Source: Delphinus delphis
Lineage: Eukaryota > Chordata > Mammalia > Artiodactyla > Delphinidae
NCBI RefSeq assembly: GCF_949987515.2
Contig: NC_082696.1
Location: 57,566,947-57,630,946 of the forward strand
Direction: 5' to 3'
Length of the DNA: 64,000 bases
In this document: piece by piece, positions 12,774-23,544 of the stretch
How the letters are laid out: every line of letters starts with the position of its first letter
Position numbering within the stretch: the first letter of the stretch is position 1
Notes under the pieces: model-generated
The model's input: only the letters and a program-made list of their open reading frames with translations
What the model was told of the DNA's origin: nothing
The model's database searches: none
Position numbers and translations under genes: made by a program

Positions 12774-13119
12774 TGGTTCTCAAGAATCACCCCACTCCCC
12801 AATTAATCTGACAGTCAGGGGGAACTTTGTTCTACCAGGAATGTTCTTTTTCCCACTGAGACACTGAGACACAGCCTAAGAAATGACAGAAAACAGCTAA
12901 GGCTCAAAAGATAAATCTTTACCAGCTAATCAATAATAATTGGCTCACTCAGAAATTATCTCTCAACCCAGGATATTACGTTGATTATTATAAATATCTG
13001 CAACTTTCCCACCATCTCTCCTCTCGATTCATCCATCTGTCTAAATTCTGTTGGGTTCATGAATTTTTATTTTAATGATACATGTACTAAGGACTTTTAA
13101 ACAATCAGAAGCACATAAG

Positions 13120-13190
13120 TTAACATGAATTTGTTTCAAATTCATGTTAAATTCATGTTAAATTCATGTTCATCCAGTTAAAGGATGAAC
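13120..13190. repeat. two hairpins joined by an 11-bp tandem array
   Basis: Perfect 14-bp arms at 13120-13133 and 13137-13150 with a 3-nt loop. The right arm overlaps three exact tandem copies of aaattcatgtt (13138-13170). A second inverted repeat, gttcatcc (13168-13175) with ggatgaac (13183-13190), follows. It belongs to no repeat I know. Confidence 0.85.
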
Positions 13191-13843
13191 CTGCTTTCTT
13201 GGGACCTAAACAGTGCTACGGGTGAGTTCCTCTAAACCTTCAAAGAATAGGCAACTCCTACACTCTATACTAATCTAGAGCATAGAATAATATTTTTTGA
13301 AGCTGTTTAAGATAGAATTAAAAAATATAAAACTATAGTACAATCTTATTCATGAATATAAATGCAATTATCCTAAATAAAATGTAAGGAGTTGAATTCA
13401 ACATTATTATACCAAAAGAGGGGGAAAAAAACCCACCATGATGAAATGAGATACATCTCATGCAGAAAATAATACAATATTGAGAAATCTATTAATATAA
13501 TTTATTATAACAATAGGCCACATGATCATCTCTAGTGACCAGAATATGTTCACTATAATTCAACAACAACTTTAAATAAAATGCTTAGTGTACTTGAACC
13601 AGGAAACCACTTCATTAGCCGGATAAAGACTTCTATTTCAATCAAACAGCTAATATTAAAAGCTGGTGAAATATTACTGGTATTCCTAAAGAGTCAGGAA
13701 TAAGAACAAAATTAATACCATCATATATTTAACATATGAGGAATTAATATTGTAAAGAAAGAGAGAAAATTACTATTATACTTCAAATGATTGTCTACTT
13801 AGAGGAGAATAGACTACAAAAATAAAAAATTAATTAATTAATT
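13191..13843. other. AT-rich unique sequence
   Basis: Nothing recognised. Ends in a (TTAA)n stretch at 13828-13843 beside the next SINE. Confidence 0.4.
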
Positions 13844-14073
13844 AAGAAAAGGTTGGGGCTTCCCTGGTGGCGCAGTGGTTGAGAGTCCGCCTGCCGATGC
13901 AGGGGACACGGGTTCGTGCCCCGGTCCGGGAAGATCCCACATGCCGCGAAGCGGCTGGACCCGTGAGCCGTGGCTGCTGAGCCTGCGCGTCCGGAGCCTG
14001 TGCTCCGCGACGGGAGAGGCCACAATAGTGAGAGGCCCGCGTACAGCAAAAGAAAAAGAAAAAGAAGAAAAGG
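13844..14073 (+). mobile_element. CHR SINE, short cetacean form
   Basis: Near-consensus short form in 13855-14064: box A-like tggcgcagtgg at 13868-13878, box B-like ggttcgtgcc at 13911-13920, the 'ccgcgaagcggctggacccgtgagcc' region, then cgagaggcccgcgtacagc and an (AAAAAG)n tail. Duplication aagaaaagg at 13844-13852 and 14065-14073. High CpG retention suggests it is young. Confidence 0.95.
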
Positions 14074-14698
14074 CTGAACCTGCTTTCATCTCACTGTTAG
14101 AGAGACAGTGCCTTCTTTTTTCTGATTCACTGTTGGCATGAAAATATCTGACTGCATTTTACCTCTTTATCTTCTCGAGAACTTAAATAAAACGCTCCAT
14201 CAGCTGAGGCCTCTTTGCGTTATAACATACTCTTTAAGAAATTATTTAATAAACTCTCTGAAAATCTTGATTTACATTTGAAGAAAGGAACTAAGCCATA
14301 GCAAAATCTGTTACTGGTAATCACTGGCCAGCTATTGTGAATGAGATGTGGTCTAACCATCATCTGTCATTGTTTTATACCGGCTCTGAGCCTCCAACAT
14401 AGCTGTCCGCTAGCTCACAGGATAAGCCTTTGCCCTTTCTGTAGATGGAAATCTGCTTCCTTATTATGCTGATTCAGAGGGCTTATTAAATATGACTTAT
14501 GGCTCTACTCACATCATAGGCTACACAGTAAGTATAACTTTCATTCTGCCATTAAGAATAGGCAGAAATTTTAATTCAACAAATATTATTGAATATCTAT
14601 TTTTTGTAGAGACTTATGAGGATGCCATAGGGTGTTGCAAAGGGAAATAAGACTTGCTTCCTGACCTGAAAAGCTTGGCTAGGGAGACACACACGTGC
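14074..14698. other. unique sequence, nothing recognised
   Basis: Mixed-composition sequence without an assignable repeat or gene. Confidence 0.4.
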
Positions 14699-15072
14699 AG
14701 AGCTCCCGTGGTGCCTCAGTGGTTAAGAATCGGTCTGCCAACGCAGTGGACACGGATTCGAGCCCTGGTCCGGGAAGATCCCACATGCCGCGGAGCAGCT
14801 AAGCTCGGGCGCCACAACTACTGAGCCTGAGCTCTAGAACCCACGTGCCACAACTACTGAGCCCGCGTGCCACAACTACTGAAGCCCGCACGCCTAAAGC
14901 CCATGCTCTGCAACGAGAAGCCACCGCAATGAGAAGCCGGCGCACCACAACGAAGAGTAGCCCCCTCTCGCCACAACTAGAGAAAGTCCTCACGCAGCAA
15001 TGAAGACCCAACCCAGCCAAAAATAAATAAATAAAATAAATTTATAAAAACAAATTAAAAATAAAATAAAAT
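14699..15072 (+). mobile_element. CHR-1-like SINE, longest form
   Basis: Starts agctcccgtggtgcctcag at 14700. The body holds the tandem 'gtgccacaactactga' units (near 14811, 14847 and 14869) typical of the long CHR-1/Bov-tA-like layout. It ends in 'gacccaacccagcc' and a long A/T-rich tail. CpG decay and base changes suggest an older copy. Confidence 0.9.
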
Positions 15073-15119
15073 CCCAGCAAAAATTCCATCTATACATTAC
15101 TAACAAACAAGGGAGCACA

Positions 15120-15350
15120 AAGCCAGCGGATGACATTCATTCATGTGGAGGAGACATTTATGCCTAGCTTTAAAGCATGGGTAGAAAGTAGAGAAGTAAT
15201 AAAGTAGGGAAATTGAGTAGAGAGGAAGGGATTCAAAGCAGAGGGAACCACATGGGCAGTGTAGCAAGAACACACTGGCAAGTTCAAGGAAGCATTGCTA
15301 GTTCAGCTAAGCACAAGACGCATGAAGAGCCAGAAAGGAAAGGAAGGACA
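15120..15350 (-). mobile_element. L2 fragment
   Basis: Antisense L2 ORF2/3' region: 'gcctagctttaaagcatgggtagaaag' and 'ttcaaagcagagggaaccacatgggcag' match the usual antisense L2 string. The 5' and 3' ends are missing. Confidence 0.6.
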
Positions 15351-15384
15351 GAACTTCAACATACAGGAGCTCTCATGAAGTCCT

Positions 15385-15520
15385 AAGAGCACAAGTTCCT
15401 GAGCCTTGGTTCCCTTGTTTCTTAAATGAAGATAGTAATAGTTACCAAATTAGATTTTCTTAAGGGTTAAAGGAAGCAACGTATATGAAAACACTCTATA
15501 GTAGCTTCATAAGATATAAT
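15385..15520 (+). mobile_element. MIR-like SINE (weak)
   Basis: Weak plus-strand MIR match: 'ccttgtttcttaaatgaagatagtaatag' corresponds to the MIR 3' half, followed by a 'gggttaaaggaagcaacgtatatgaaa' block. Diverged. Confidence 0.4.
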
Positions 15521-16399
15521 GTATGATTAATCCACAGAGGACTTAAAATTTACACAATAACAAAGACTGAAAACTCATGTCCCATTGACTGCTTTTTTTC
15601 CCTAGGCATGCAGATGGTTTCTAAAGTAAGAGCATTTCAAATAAAAATCCATATTTTCAGCTTCAATTGAATAATATCAGGATCTGATCTGCTGGCCTCA
15701 CATACGCATATGGCAATGATGGGCTAAGCTAAGAAGCAGCTGGTCCTTAGAGAGATGATGCACTCTCCAGTCTGCAACACAACATCCACTCCCTATTGCC
15801 TTAACCCAGACCACTTCATTGACATCATTGCCCCATCATGGGGTTTGCTGAACTCTGTGCTAAGTGGTCACCAATTTAGCAATGGTTCTATCTGCCTAGC
15901 CATCATCACAGACATCATGACAACTCCAGCCACATCCTAAGACACTGATAACCAGCCTAGCAGTGTATTGGGAGCTCCCTCCTCACTAGTGGTTGCAGTT
16001 TGGTGGGTCTATAATTTGCTTAAATCTGCGTAGCCAAATACTGCTGGAGATTCATACAACCATGCTGAATGAACTCACTTCAGATTTCTGCCCACAAATC
16101 TCAAACCGGCTTGAAATTGCCAGAAGTTCTGCTGCATTTTCCTAATAATTCACTCTTCTTCTCTCTAAGATCTTTATATCTACCCTCATCTTTCTTTAAA
16201 TCACCAACCCACCGCTAACCACACCTCGTAATCATCCTCACAATATCACCAGTCTTTCTGCACGTGTTTGACTCTCCTCTGTGTTAGAATAGAAGTGACC
16301 CTGCTCCTAAATCCAACCCCACCTCTAAGGCACAATCTCAACCCCTCCAGCCTGCATCTATTCAAAGCAAAAGTTCTTCAGAGAAGCTTCTCCACCTTC
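15521..16399. other. unique or undiagnosed sequence
   Basis: No gene found. Part of 16150-16399 may be the diverged upstream end of the L2 that follows. Confidence 0.35.
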
Positions 16400-16925
16400 T
16401 AAACCTCCCATTTTCCCCTCAACCTACTCCAACTAGGAAATATGGCTTTTGTCTCCATCATCCCAATGAAATGACTTCAATTAACAACTATCCTGATGAT
16501 TTCACCTTGTCAAATTCAATGTTGAATTCCTAGTATTCAACTGACCTGACTTCTCAGCAAGAGTTTACAGAATTGACCACTCCTTTTCTAGGCTTCTCTG
16601 ATGCCTCATGGATCTTCTATTCTTCTCATTAATTGGCCACTCTCTCTCATTCTCTTTTGCTGGACTCCTGGACCCCAAAATGGTGGAGGACCCCAGGGCT
16701 TGGTTCTCAGGATGTTTCTCTATATATACTTTCTCCTTTAGTTTCATGGATTCAGATATCATTTATATGCTAATGATCCTCAAATTTATATCACCCTCTC
16801 CAGACCTCTCTCCTGACCTCCAGACCCATGTATTCAGCTGCCTGCCCAACATATCCATTTGGATGCCTAATAAGCATCTAAAACTTACCACAGATAAAAC
16901 AGAAAAGTTGACTCTGCCACATCAA
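16400..16925 (+). mobile_element. L2 ORF2 reverse transcriptase relic
   Basis: Plus-strand L2 coding relic. 'aattgaccactcctttt' (16571 on) fits the upstream RT motif, ccccagggcttggttctcag (16691 on) fits the conserved P-Q-G box, and 'tatgctaatgatcctcaaattta' (16765-16787) corresponds to the catalytic Y-A-D-D box, now Y-A-N-D. Stops and frameshifts interrupt it. The 164-codon open frame at 16608-17102 is in another frame and is a shadow. Confidence 0.7.
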
Positions 16926-17025
16926 AATATAGACACAGACCGAGATCTAGAGGCAAATATAGATACAAATACAGATACAGGTAAAGAAATAGATGTAGAT
17001 AAAGCTGTAGCTAGATACATATTGC
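16926..17025. repeat. degenerate (AGATAC/ATAGAT)n tract
   Basis: Imperfect hexamer-like array of 'atagaca', 'acagata', 'atagata' and 'gtagata' words, inside or beside the L2 relic. Confidence 0.7.
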
Positions 17026-17034
17026 CGCTACCAA

Positions 17035-17135
17035 GCCTTCCCCATTCATTTATTAAGCAAATATTTATTGAGCGGCTACCATCTTTTTCAGGCATGTTCT
17101 AGGTACCTGAGGTACAAAATAAGGAGAGTTTACAC
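17035..17135 (-). mobile_element. L2 3' end, opposite orientation
   Basis: cattcatttattaagcaaat, then 'atttattgagcggctacc' and 'caggcatgttctaggtacctgaggta', are the reverse complement of the classic L2 3' end. It sits between two plus-strand L2 pieces, so it is a separate insertion. Confidence 0.65.
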
Positions 17136-17149
17136 TTTAGTAAATGGTA

Positions 17150-17520
17150 CCAAAATTCACCCAGTTGATGAGGCCAAAAACCAGGATGCATCCTTGATTC
17201 TTCTTTTTCTGTTGCACTCCGTGCCCTGTCAGCTCTAACCCCAAAACAGCCCAAATCCAACCACATCCCACCAACTCCCTTGCCACCACCAAAATCCAAG
17301 CCATCACACTCTGCTATCTGGATTTCCATAGTAAGTGGTCTTCCTGACTTCACTCTTCCCCTTACTCTCCATCCACTACACAGAAGCACCAGCGACCTTT
17401 CTAAACCAGATCATATTGCTTCCAAAGATCTAAGCCTCCAAAGGTCTTGCATCACTTCTAAGAGAAAATACAAGCTCTTGACCCTGTCCACAGAGCTCTG
17501 TATGATCTGACCTCTGCTTC
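17150..17520 (+). mobile_element. L2 ORF2 C-terminal relic
   Basis: Corresponds to the C-terminal part of L2 ORF2: 'ccaagccatcacactctgctatctggatttcc', 'cagatcatattgcttcc' and 'ctctgtatgatctgacctctgc' match the LDYCNSLL to 'KxLHDL' region at the DNA level. Probably the continuation of the 16400-16925 piece. Heavily mutated. Confidence 0.65.
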
Positions 17521-17640
17521 CTCAGATGAGGAAACTTAAAAAGAGATTAAGAAACTGACTGCATTGCTAGTAAATTGTAGAGCTAGGCAGATTGACCCTA
17601 AAGCCAATGCTCTTTATTGTACACTATATTGTCTCCCTGA
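17521..17640 (-). mobile_element. MIR SINE
   Basis: Reverse complement of MIR: 'cagatgaggaaacttaaaaagagattaag', 'attgctagtaaattgtagagctaggcag' and 'ccaatgctctt'. Directly follows the L2 relic. Confidence 0.7.
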
Positions 17641-18387
17641 GTACCTTTTGCTATTGGTCTGCATTTGCCCTATGTAAAAAGTCCATTATGTGTGACCACT
17701 TATCTTGAATGGCCTTCTATTGTGGTGCCTTGTTCCCTCTGGCCCTGAACTATGTCCTTTTAGAGCACAACCCTCACCCCTAGCTCCAGTTTCAGCCAGC
17801 TTTCTTTTCCCAAGGCTGCATCTGGCTCTGGTATCTTTCACAGCTAACTCAGATGGACCTCAATCTTAGCCTCAGAGACTCAGATACCAACCCATCAGGT
17901 ACTAATAATCACTGCATTCTAGAAACTTCAGCTTCTAGTGTTGATGACTGATTCTTTCTGTATTTTTCACTTAGATTCCAAAGAGAAGAATCTGATACAC
18001 CCAGTTCACCTTTTTCTACCAGTTCAATACAGAGGTTGCTAACCAGCTATGAAGTGGCTCTTGGATCAGATGCCTTGAAGTCCTCGGCATCCAGCCAACA
18101 GAAGGAGAAAAGAGAGTGTGGAGAATTCACATGCACTTCATCAGTCTTGGCCCAGAAGTAACATACATCAGTTCCACTGGCAAGAACCAGTCACGTGGAA
18201 ATAGATAGATGCAAGAAAGGCTGGGAAATGTAGTCCCTGGATGAATAACAATAACCCAGAGTCAATTCTATACTATGAATGAGAAGGATAACTTTGGGTA
18301 AAGAGCTGGTTATATCTGTCACACCCTACTGTTAGACATTTAGGTTTTTTCCCAGTCTCTATATTCATAGATAAAAATAAATCAGAA
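17641..18387. other. unique sequence, nothing recognised
   Basis: No gene or repeat found. A string near 18330-18365 resembles antisense L1 ORF2 but is too short to call. Confidence 0.4.
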
Positions 18388-18585
18388 TTCTTTTTTTGTG
18401 GGGGGGGGTGGTACGCGGGCCTCTCACTGTTGTGGCCTTTCCCGTTGCAGAGCACAGGCTCAGCGGCCATGGCCCATGGGCCCAGCCGCTCCACGGCATG
18501 TGGGATCCTCTCGGACGGGGGCACGAACCCAGGTCACCTGCATCGGCAGGCGGACTCTCAACCACTGCGCCACCAGGGAAGCCCT
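18388..18585 (-). mobile_element. CHR SINE, short form with slippage deletion
   Basis: Minus-strand short-form SINE ending gccaccagggaagccc at 18570-18585, with the tail read as tttttttgtggggggggg. Compared with the 19939 copy it lacks one 15-bp 'acaggctccggacgc' unit between two acaggctc repeats. The many overlapping frames on both strands are shadows. No convincing target duplication. Confidence 0.93.
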
Positions 18586-19925
18586 AGAAACTGTTTTAAG
18601 TTTTATGTTATGGAAGGGATAATACCAGTTCTTCAAAATCACTTTGCATTTAGTTATGCTAGTTGTCAAAGGAAGCAGGTAAAAGCACTTAATCTTTAAA
18701 CTTGACCATGCGTTTAGATTCATGCACTGCCTAACCCAGAAACTATTGCTAGTGTTTCCTTTAGAAAATAGATTGCTCTAGCTCTTTATTCCAAAGGAAG
18801 TGAAAATTCTTTCTGGCTTACTTAACAAATGCAATCAGAGTATTTCAGGCTGAACAACCTGATTCAGATACATGATCTGCAATCTATGTAGAGATGTACC
18901 AATCATCTTTGATATTCAGCCAAAAATCTGCTTGTTGGCGTCAGCTCTGGCTGCAGGCTTTGGAAGTTTGAAGAGCCAAATGCCCACTTGAGCATCACTT
19001 CAATTATCCCTGAATTTGTGCCTGGTCAATGATCACAAGATGACATAGGTAAATATATCTAATCATCATGACAACATCAATAATAGCTACAAGGTATGTC
19101 ATTCTGATTTATCATTATTATCTGTATATTTACTTTCAAGTACAGATAAGCTTTTTAGATATAAATCAAAGTGAAAATATCTTGTATGATTTATATTTTG
19201 AAATTCAAGCTAGTTGAATCAAAAATGTATATTGCTGTAAAAATAAAATCCTGCAATAATTAATGAAAACTGAGTAGGCTGTTATGCATAAAAATCATTA
19301 AAACTATTCAAATATCAAAATTGATAAGGTAATTGATTTATAGTTAATGTAAATATTAAGAAAGCATATTAACTAAATAATTTAGTAAGAACATGGTATC
19401 TTTTCTGAGCTAACAAATATTCATAAAACTTAAATAATAATGAATGCCTGAATAGTAGATATAAGATATAATCTAATCATTTGGTATATCAGCATGAATA
19501 ACATGAAACATGCATTTTAAGAAAGATACTAAATCTATACTTTTTAAAATGTCACTTAACTCATGAGTCTCTTAACAAAAAGTGCTTTTTAGAATTCCTC
19601 ACATCTTGTAAAAATAAACTTGGAGCAGAACAACTTTGTTACCTCAAAATTTTATGAGGAGAAAAAACTGCAAAGTCATGTATGACAACATCCAGACTAA
19701 TTATGTTTGGTCCAGACATCATAAAGACTATAAAGAACATGAAGAAAAAAGGAAAGGAAAGAAAGTACTACAGAAAAATGGGATTATAAAATTCTTTCTT
19801 CTCTTCTACCAGCCTCACTTGGATGACAGTCTATTTACATATTACAAAAAGCAATTTTTGCAGAAGCAATTTAACAGCAGATAAATGCTATCCTGCATGT
19901 TAATGTCAAAGATTTTAATTTTCAT
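18586..19925. other. AT-rich unique sequence
   Basis: 1.3 kb without a named repeat or gene. The plus frame 19636-19884 is lysine-rich low-complexity with no motif. Confidence 0.45.
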
Positions 19926-20156
19926 TACCAAAGTTCTTTTTTTTTTTTTTGGCGGTACGCGAGCCTTTCACTGTTGTGGCCTCTCCCATTGCAGAGCACA
20001 GGCTCCGGACGCACAGGCTCAGCGGCCATGGCTCACGGGCCCAACTGCTCCGCGGCATGTGGGATATTCCCAGACCGGGACACAAACCCATGTCCCCTGC
20101 ATCGGCAGGCGGACCCTCAACCACTGCGCCACCAGGCAAGCCCTACCAAAGTTCTT
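19926..20156 (-). mobile_element. CHR SINE, short form with 13-bp TSD
   Basis: Perfect duplication taccaaagttctt at 19926-19938 and 20144-20156. The insert is poly(T) (antisense tail), then the complete short-form SINE up to 'gccaccaggcaagccc'. Both pol III boxes are present in antisense. Confidence 0.95.
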
Positions 20157-20599
20157 AATAATAAAATTTTAATAGTAAGTATATTCACTAAGAAATTTCA
20201 GAATTATTTTTGCATCCCAGAAGTTCATTCTGTTTGGCTTCAACCAAATATTACTTTCACACTCAGCTATTGGACATTGTGAACTAAGCAACTACTTCCA
20301 CCAGAGAAATAAATAAGTCCTAAAGAGGAAAGTCGCATGGGAAATATTCTCTTTCTTTGTATGCCAACCTGGCTTCTAGACCCTACTATGGAGTACCTTA
20401 GAATAACTGAGTAAGAAAAAAGCTACATTGTAGATAAAGCTTCATAAGAACATTTATTTCTCCTCTTCCTTGCAAGTCCTTAGGCAGAGAGGTAGAAATT
20501 TGCCAATTTCAGCTTCCCTCAGGGTTGGAAAGTATTTTATCACTGATTAGACCCTTGATAAAGACTTTCCATAAGAGAAAAGAGAAAGCTTCTTCAGAG
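20157..20599. other. unique sequence, nothing recognised
   Basis: No gene or repeat recognised. Confidence 0.4.
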
Positions 20600-21915
20600 T
20601 GACATCAACAAGATAGCAGAATAGGAGGTATCAGAGCTCTTTCCCTGATAGAAACATCAATTTAAACCACCACCCATACTCAAAAACACCTTCACAAGAG
20701 GTGGGGAATCCAGGTGAGAGACTACACACCTGGATAGAGCACAGAAATAGGAAAAGACACATTGAAGAGGATAGGAAGAGCAGTGCCACATTACCCGTGT
20801 CACCTTTCCTCCAAGCCTGCACAGTGCAGCACAGAAAGAGGCACTCTCCAGCAGGAGGAAGGAGAGTGAAGTGAGCACCCAATTTTGCTGCAGATCCTAG
20901 CTCTAGGCCCTCCCCAGTGAATCCCAGTGGCTCCAGAATCCAGGTTACCAGCCCATCCCAGCTCTAAGCCATCCCCTACGGACCCAGACTCCAGGAATGC
21001 CCTAATATCAGGCCAGCCCCCATGTCCCCAGGCTCCAGGCCAGCCCCTCCACACAAGCTCTAGGCCTGTTCCCTTGGGCCCAGGCACCAGCCCTGACCCT
21101 GTGGACCCAGGCTCCAGGCCAATCTTGGTGGACCTTGGCATCAAGCTGGCCCCCACAGACTCAGGACCAGGCCTTGTGCACCCAGGCTTCATTTTGGTTA
21201 AAAGTTCTATGACTCAGAAAAAAATAATCAGGGTGTCTTCACCTCATTGATTTCATAAGACCGCCCGTCGTGCCATTTGTTCAACTCTAAGGAACCAAAG
21301 CTACCTCTTGGCACCCTCCCAAAACCCTGCAGGTCTTCAAGATCACCCAGAACAACACCATGAGGATCTCCTTTGCCAAGAAGTAGCACCCTTCTCCCCA
21401 TGCTGGCCCCTCCCCCATTCTAGGGCGGCCCCTAGATCTGCAGAGGGTCCCCCTGGAGGCTTCGGCTGAGTACTGATCAGCCTAGGTGTGGGAAGAAACT
21501 CCCAGAAGCCAGGAAACAACCACTCGAAAGGAGGAGGCAGAATAATTCCCTGAGCTTACACGGACCGGAAATAGATCATGCGCTCTCCCCTTCCCCACCT
21601 CCACCTCCAGCCAGAGTGGACAGACCTCCTATACACGGGCATCAGGTGAAGTCCTCCAACAGGTATTACCTCAGTAGTGGGGCCCAATTAGCCTTTGACT
21701 AAAGACTGTTCTAGACTAGCCTAATAAACCTTAAAGACCAGATTCTAAAGGATGTAATGGTTTCCAAGTAATTTAACTGCATCTCAGAACAAAGCCCAAA
21801 AATATTCAAAGTGATGCAAAAACCCTCAGCACCCCCAAACACTTCATTTACTATGTCTGGTAAGCAGTCAAAATTGCCAACATAGAAGTAAAAATCACTC
21901 AGATGTAATAAAATG
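20600..21915 (+). mobile_element. ancient L1 (L1M) 5' UTR, 3'-incomplete
   Basis: Opens 'gacatcaacaagatagcagaataggagg', a typical L1M transcript start, followed by a GC-rich 5' UTR and the AT-richer segment ahead of ORF1 ('tttccaagtaatttaactgcat', 21761 on). That segment recurs diverged at 44458. No ORF1, ORF2 or tail follows, so the 3' five-sixths is missing. Proline-rich open frames on both strands (20800-21250) are shadows. Confidence 0.7.
20885..21195. repeat. degenerate GC-rich tandem units in L1 5' UTR
   Basis: About ten imperfect 25-35 bp units built on 'ggaCCCAGGCTCCAGGCCagccc' (for example 21029-21048 and 21106-21120). This is a known style of internal repetition in old L1 5' UTRs, where promoter units are reiterated. 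Confidence 0.7.
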
Positions 21916-23544
21916 ACCATGAATACCAGTAGGTGCTAAAGAAAACTTACCCAGAAAATTACCCAAGGAAGAAACAAGATCAGAGATCACATGCGAGGGA
22001 AAGATGAGTCATCAGGAACAAAGTATTCTTTCTTGGGACTTGTGGCCGGAGCCTGTCACAAGAGAGAAGATTCAGCTGTGCCTGAGAAGGGACAGAGGAC
22101 CAACTTTCTCAGGATGAACCAGGAAATTCTCTGGGTGGTATTTAACTAAGAAATGATGATGGCAGTTCAGTAGTTAACTGACTGACAATGTAAAGGAAGG
22201 GAAGGAAAAGAAACAAAGAAGAAAATAAATGTCAATGAACAGGTTGGGAAAACTGATTTGTTTAAGGGACAGGAAGTTAGAGTTGAGATCACTGTCATAA
22301 TACAGTTGATGTGTCCCCTCAGTATACAAGCATCTGTTTCTTGGTCCTGTTCCCTTTTTCTTGGTTGAACTGAGACTCTCCAGGGGAGGGTGCTCAGGGT
22401 TTCTGCTGCAGGCAGAGACTTTCAGTAACTAATTGGCAAGAAGAACCTTCGAGAGAGGAGTTAATAGGAAAGGAGTGGAGGAGTCAGGACAGAACAGATG
22501 TTTCATTCTCACTACAGTTTTCCTCTTACAACTATAGACTCTTCCAGACTCCAAAAGAGAGAATTCTTGCGGTATATCAACAATTCAACACCACCTTCAT
22601 AGTCTCCCTGAATAGAATACTTTTATGTGTGGGTAGAAACTCCTTGTAAGACATGGACATCTTTTCACTCACACTCAGCCTAGCTTTGCTTTCATTTACT
22701 ACCAGTGTGACATGGGAGGAAAAACTTATTATTAAATCCAAAAGGATATTGTAACTATAAATATTAAAGAAAAAAACAGGATACCCCTAGATTTCCAGAA
22801 GTTAACACAGATAGACATAACAAGTGGGCTGGGTGGTGAGACAGGCTAGATTCAATTGAGACTATAACATTTAATATCAAATTGGTCATAAAGTGTTTTT
22901 TAAAAGCCTTCAAAGATGGGATTGCAGGGATAGATTAAAAGGTTGATAAACATCAGTGGTATGCTCTGCTGGGGAGTTTTGTCGAGCAGGTATGCCAAAA
23001 GTCATTGGCTCACAGCCCGAAATACTGTATCACCATCCCCAACCGTTACTTTTTGAGGACAGAAACTTGTTTATCTAGCCCTGCTTCCTATTTATGTTAT
23101 GTTAGTATCTAAAACTGCAATTTCTGCTGCTTTTATTTTACATCATCTGCAATTGTAGAATGAAAGTAATTATCACCCTAAGGCCCAGTTATTTGCTAAC
23201 ATTTCACAGTAGTTTTTCATAGTTCAAGTAAAAAATCCTTCAGTAAAATTACCAAGCCTTATCTCTCCAGCTATTTGATTTCTCCTCAACTGCATAATAT
23301 TTACCTATGATAACACCTGTAAAATGAAACAAGAAGGGGCAGGTTGTCCTGTCAGCGACACACAGAGTGGTTGATTGGAGTGTACGAATTAGTCTATTAT
23401 CCTGCTATCTGTTCTTGTACCAACAGTGATAGATAGGGCTACATAGAAACTGGTTTTGCTCTTATGGGGGTTAACTGAGGGACTGAGCTGTACTTCAACA
23501 TTGTATAAGGGGCATCCCATGGAACTTTTCTCTTATAGGGCTAG
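21916..23544. other. unique sequence, nothing recognised
   Basis: 1.6 kb without an assignable repeat or gene. A short L2-like phrase near 23050-23090 is too weak to call. Confidence 0.4.

Noticed and set aside
13868..13920. tRNA gene-like box A and box B
   Set aside because: Belongs to the tRNA-Glu-derived head of a CHR SINE; it does not fold as a complete tRNA with an acceptor stem. The same applies to the other full-length copies.
16608..17102. 164-codon plus-strand frame
   Set aside because: Lies over an L2 reverse transcriptase relic but in a different frame from the RT boxes, and runs into a simple repeat.
18365..18723. Cluster of overlapping open frames on both strands (also at 13834-14141, 19885-20282, 47090-47445 and 8010-8303)
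   Set aside because: All fall in CHR SINEs; the SINE body is GC-rich and stop-poor in several frames, so these are translation shadows.
20800..21250. Proline/glycine-rich frames on both strands
   Set aside because: Produced by GC-rich tandem units of an L1 5' UTR.
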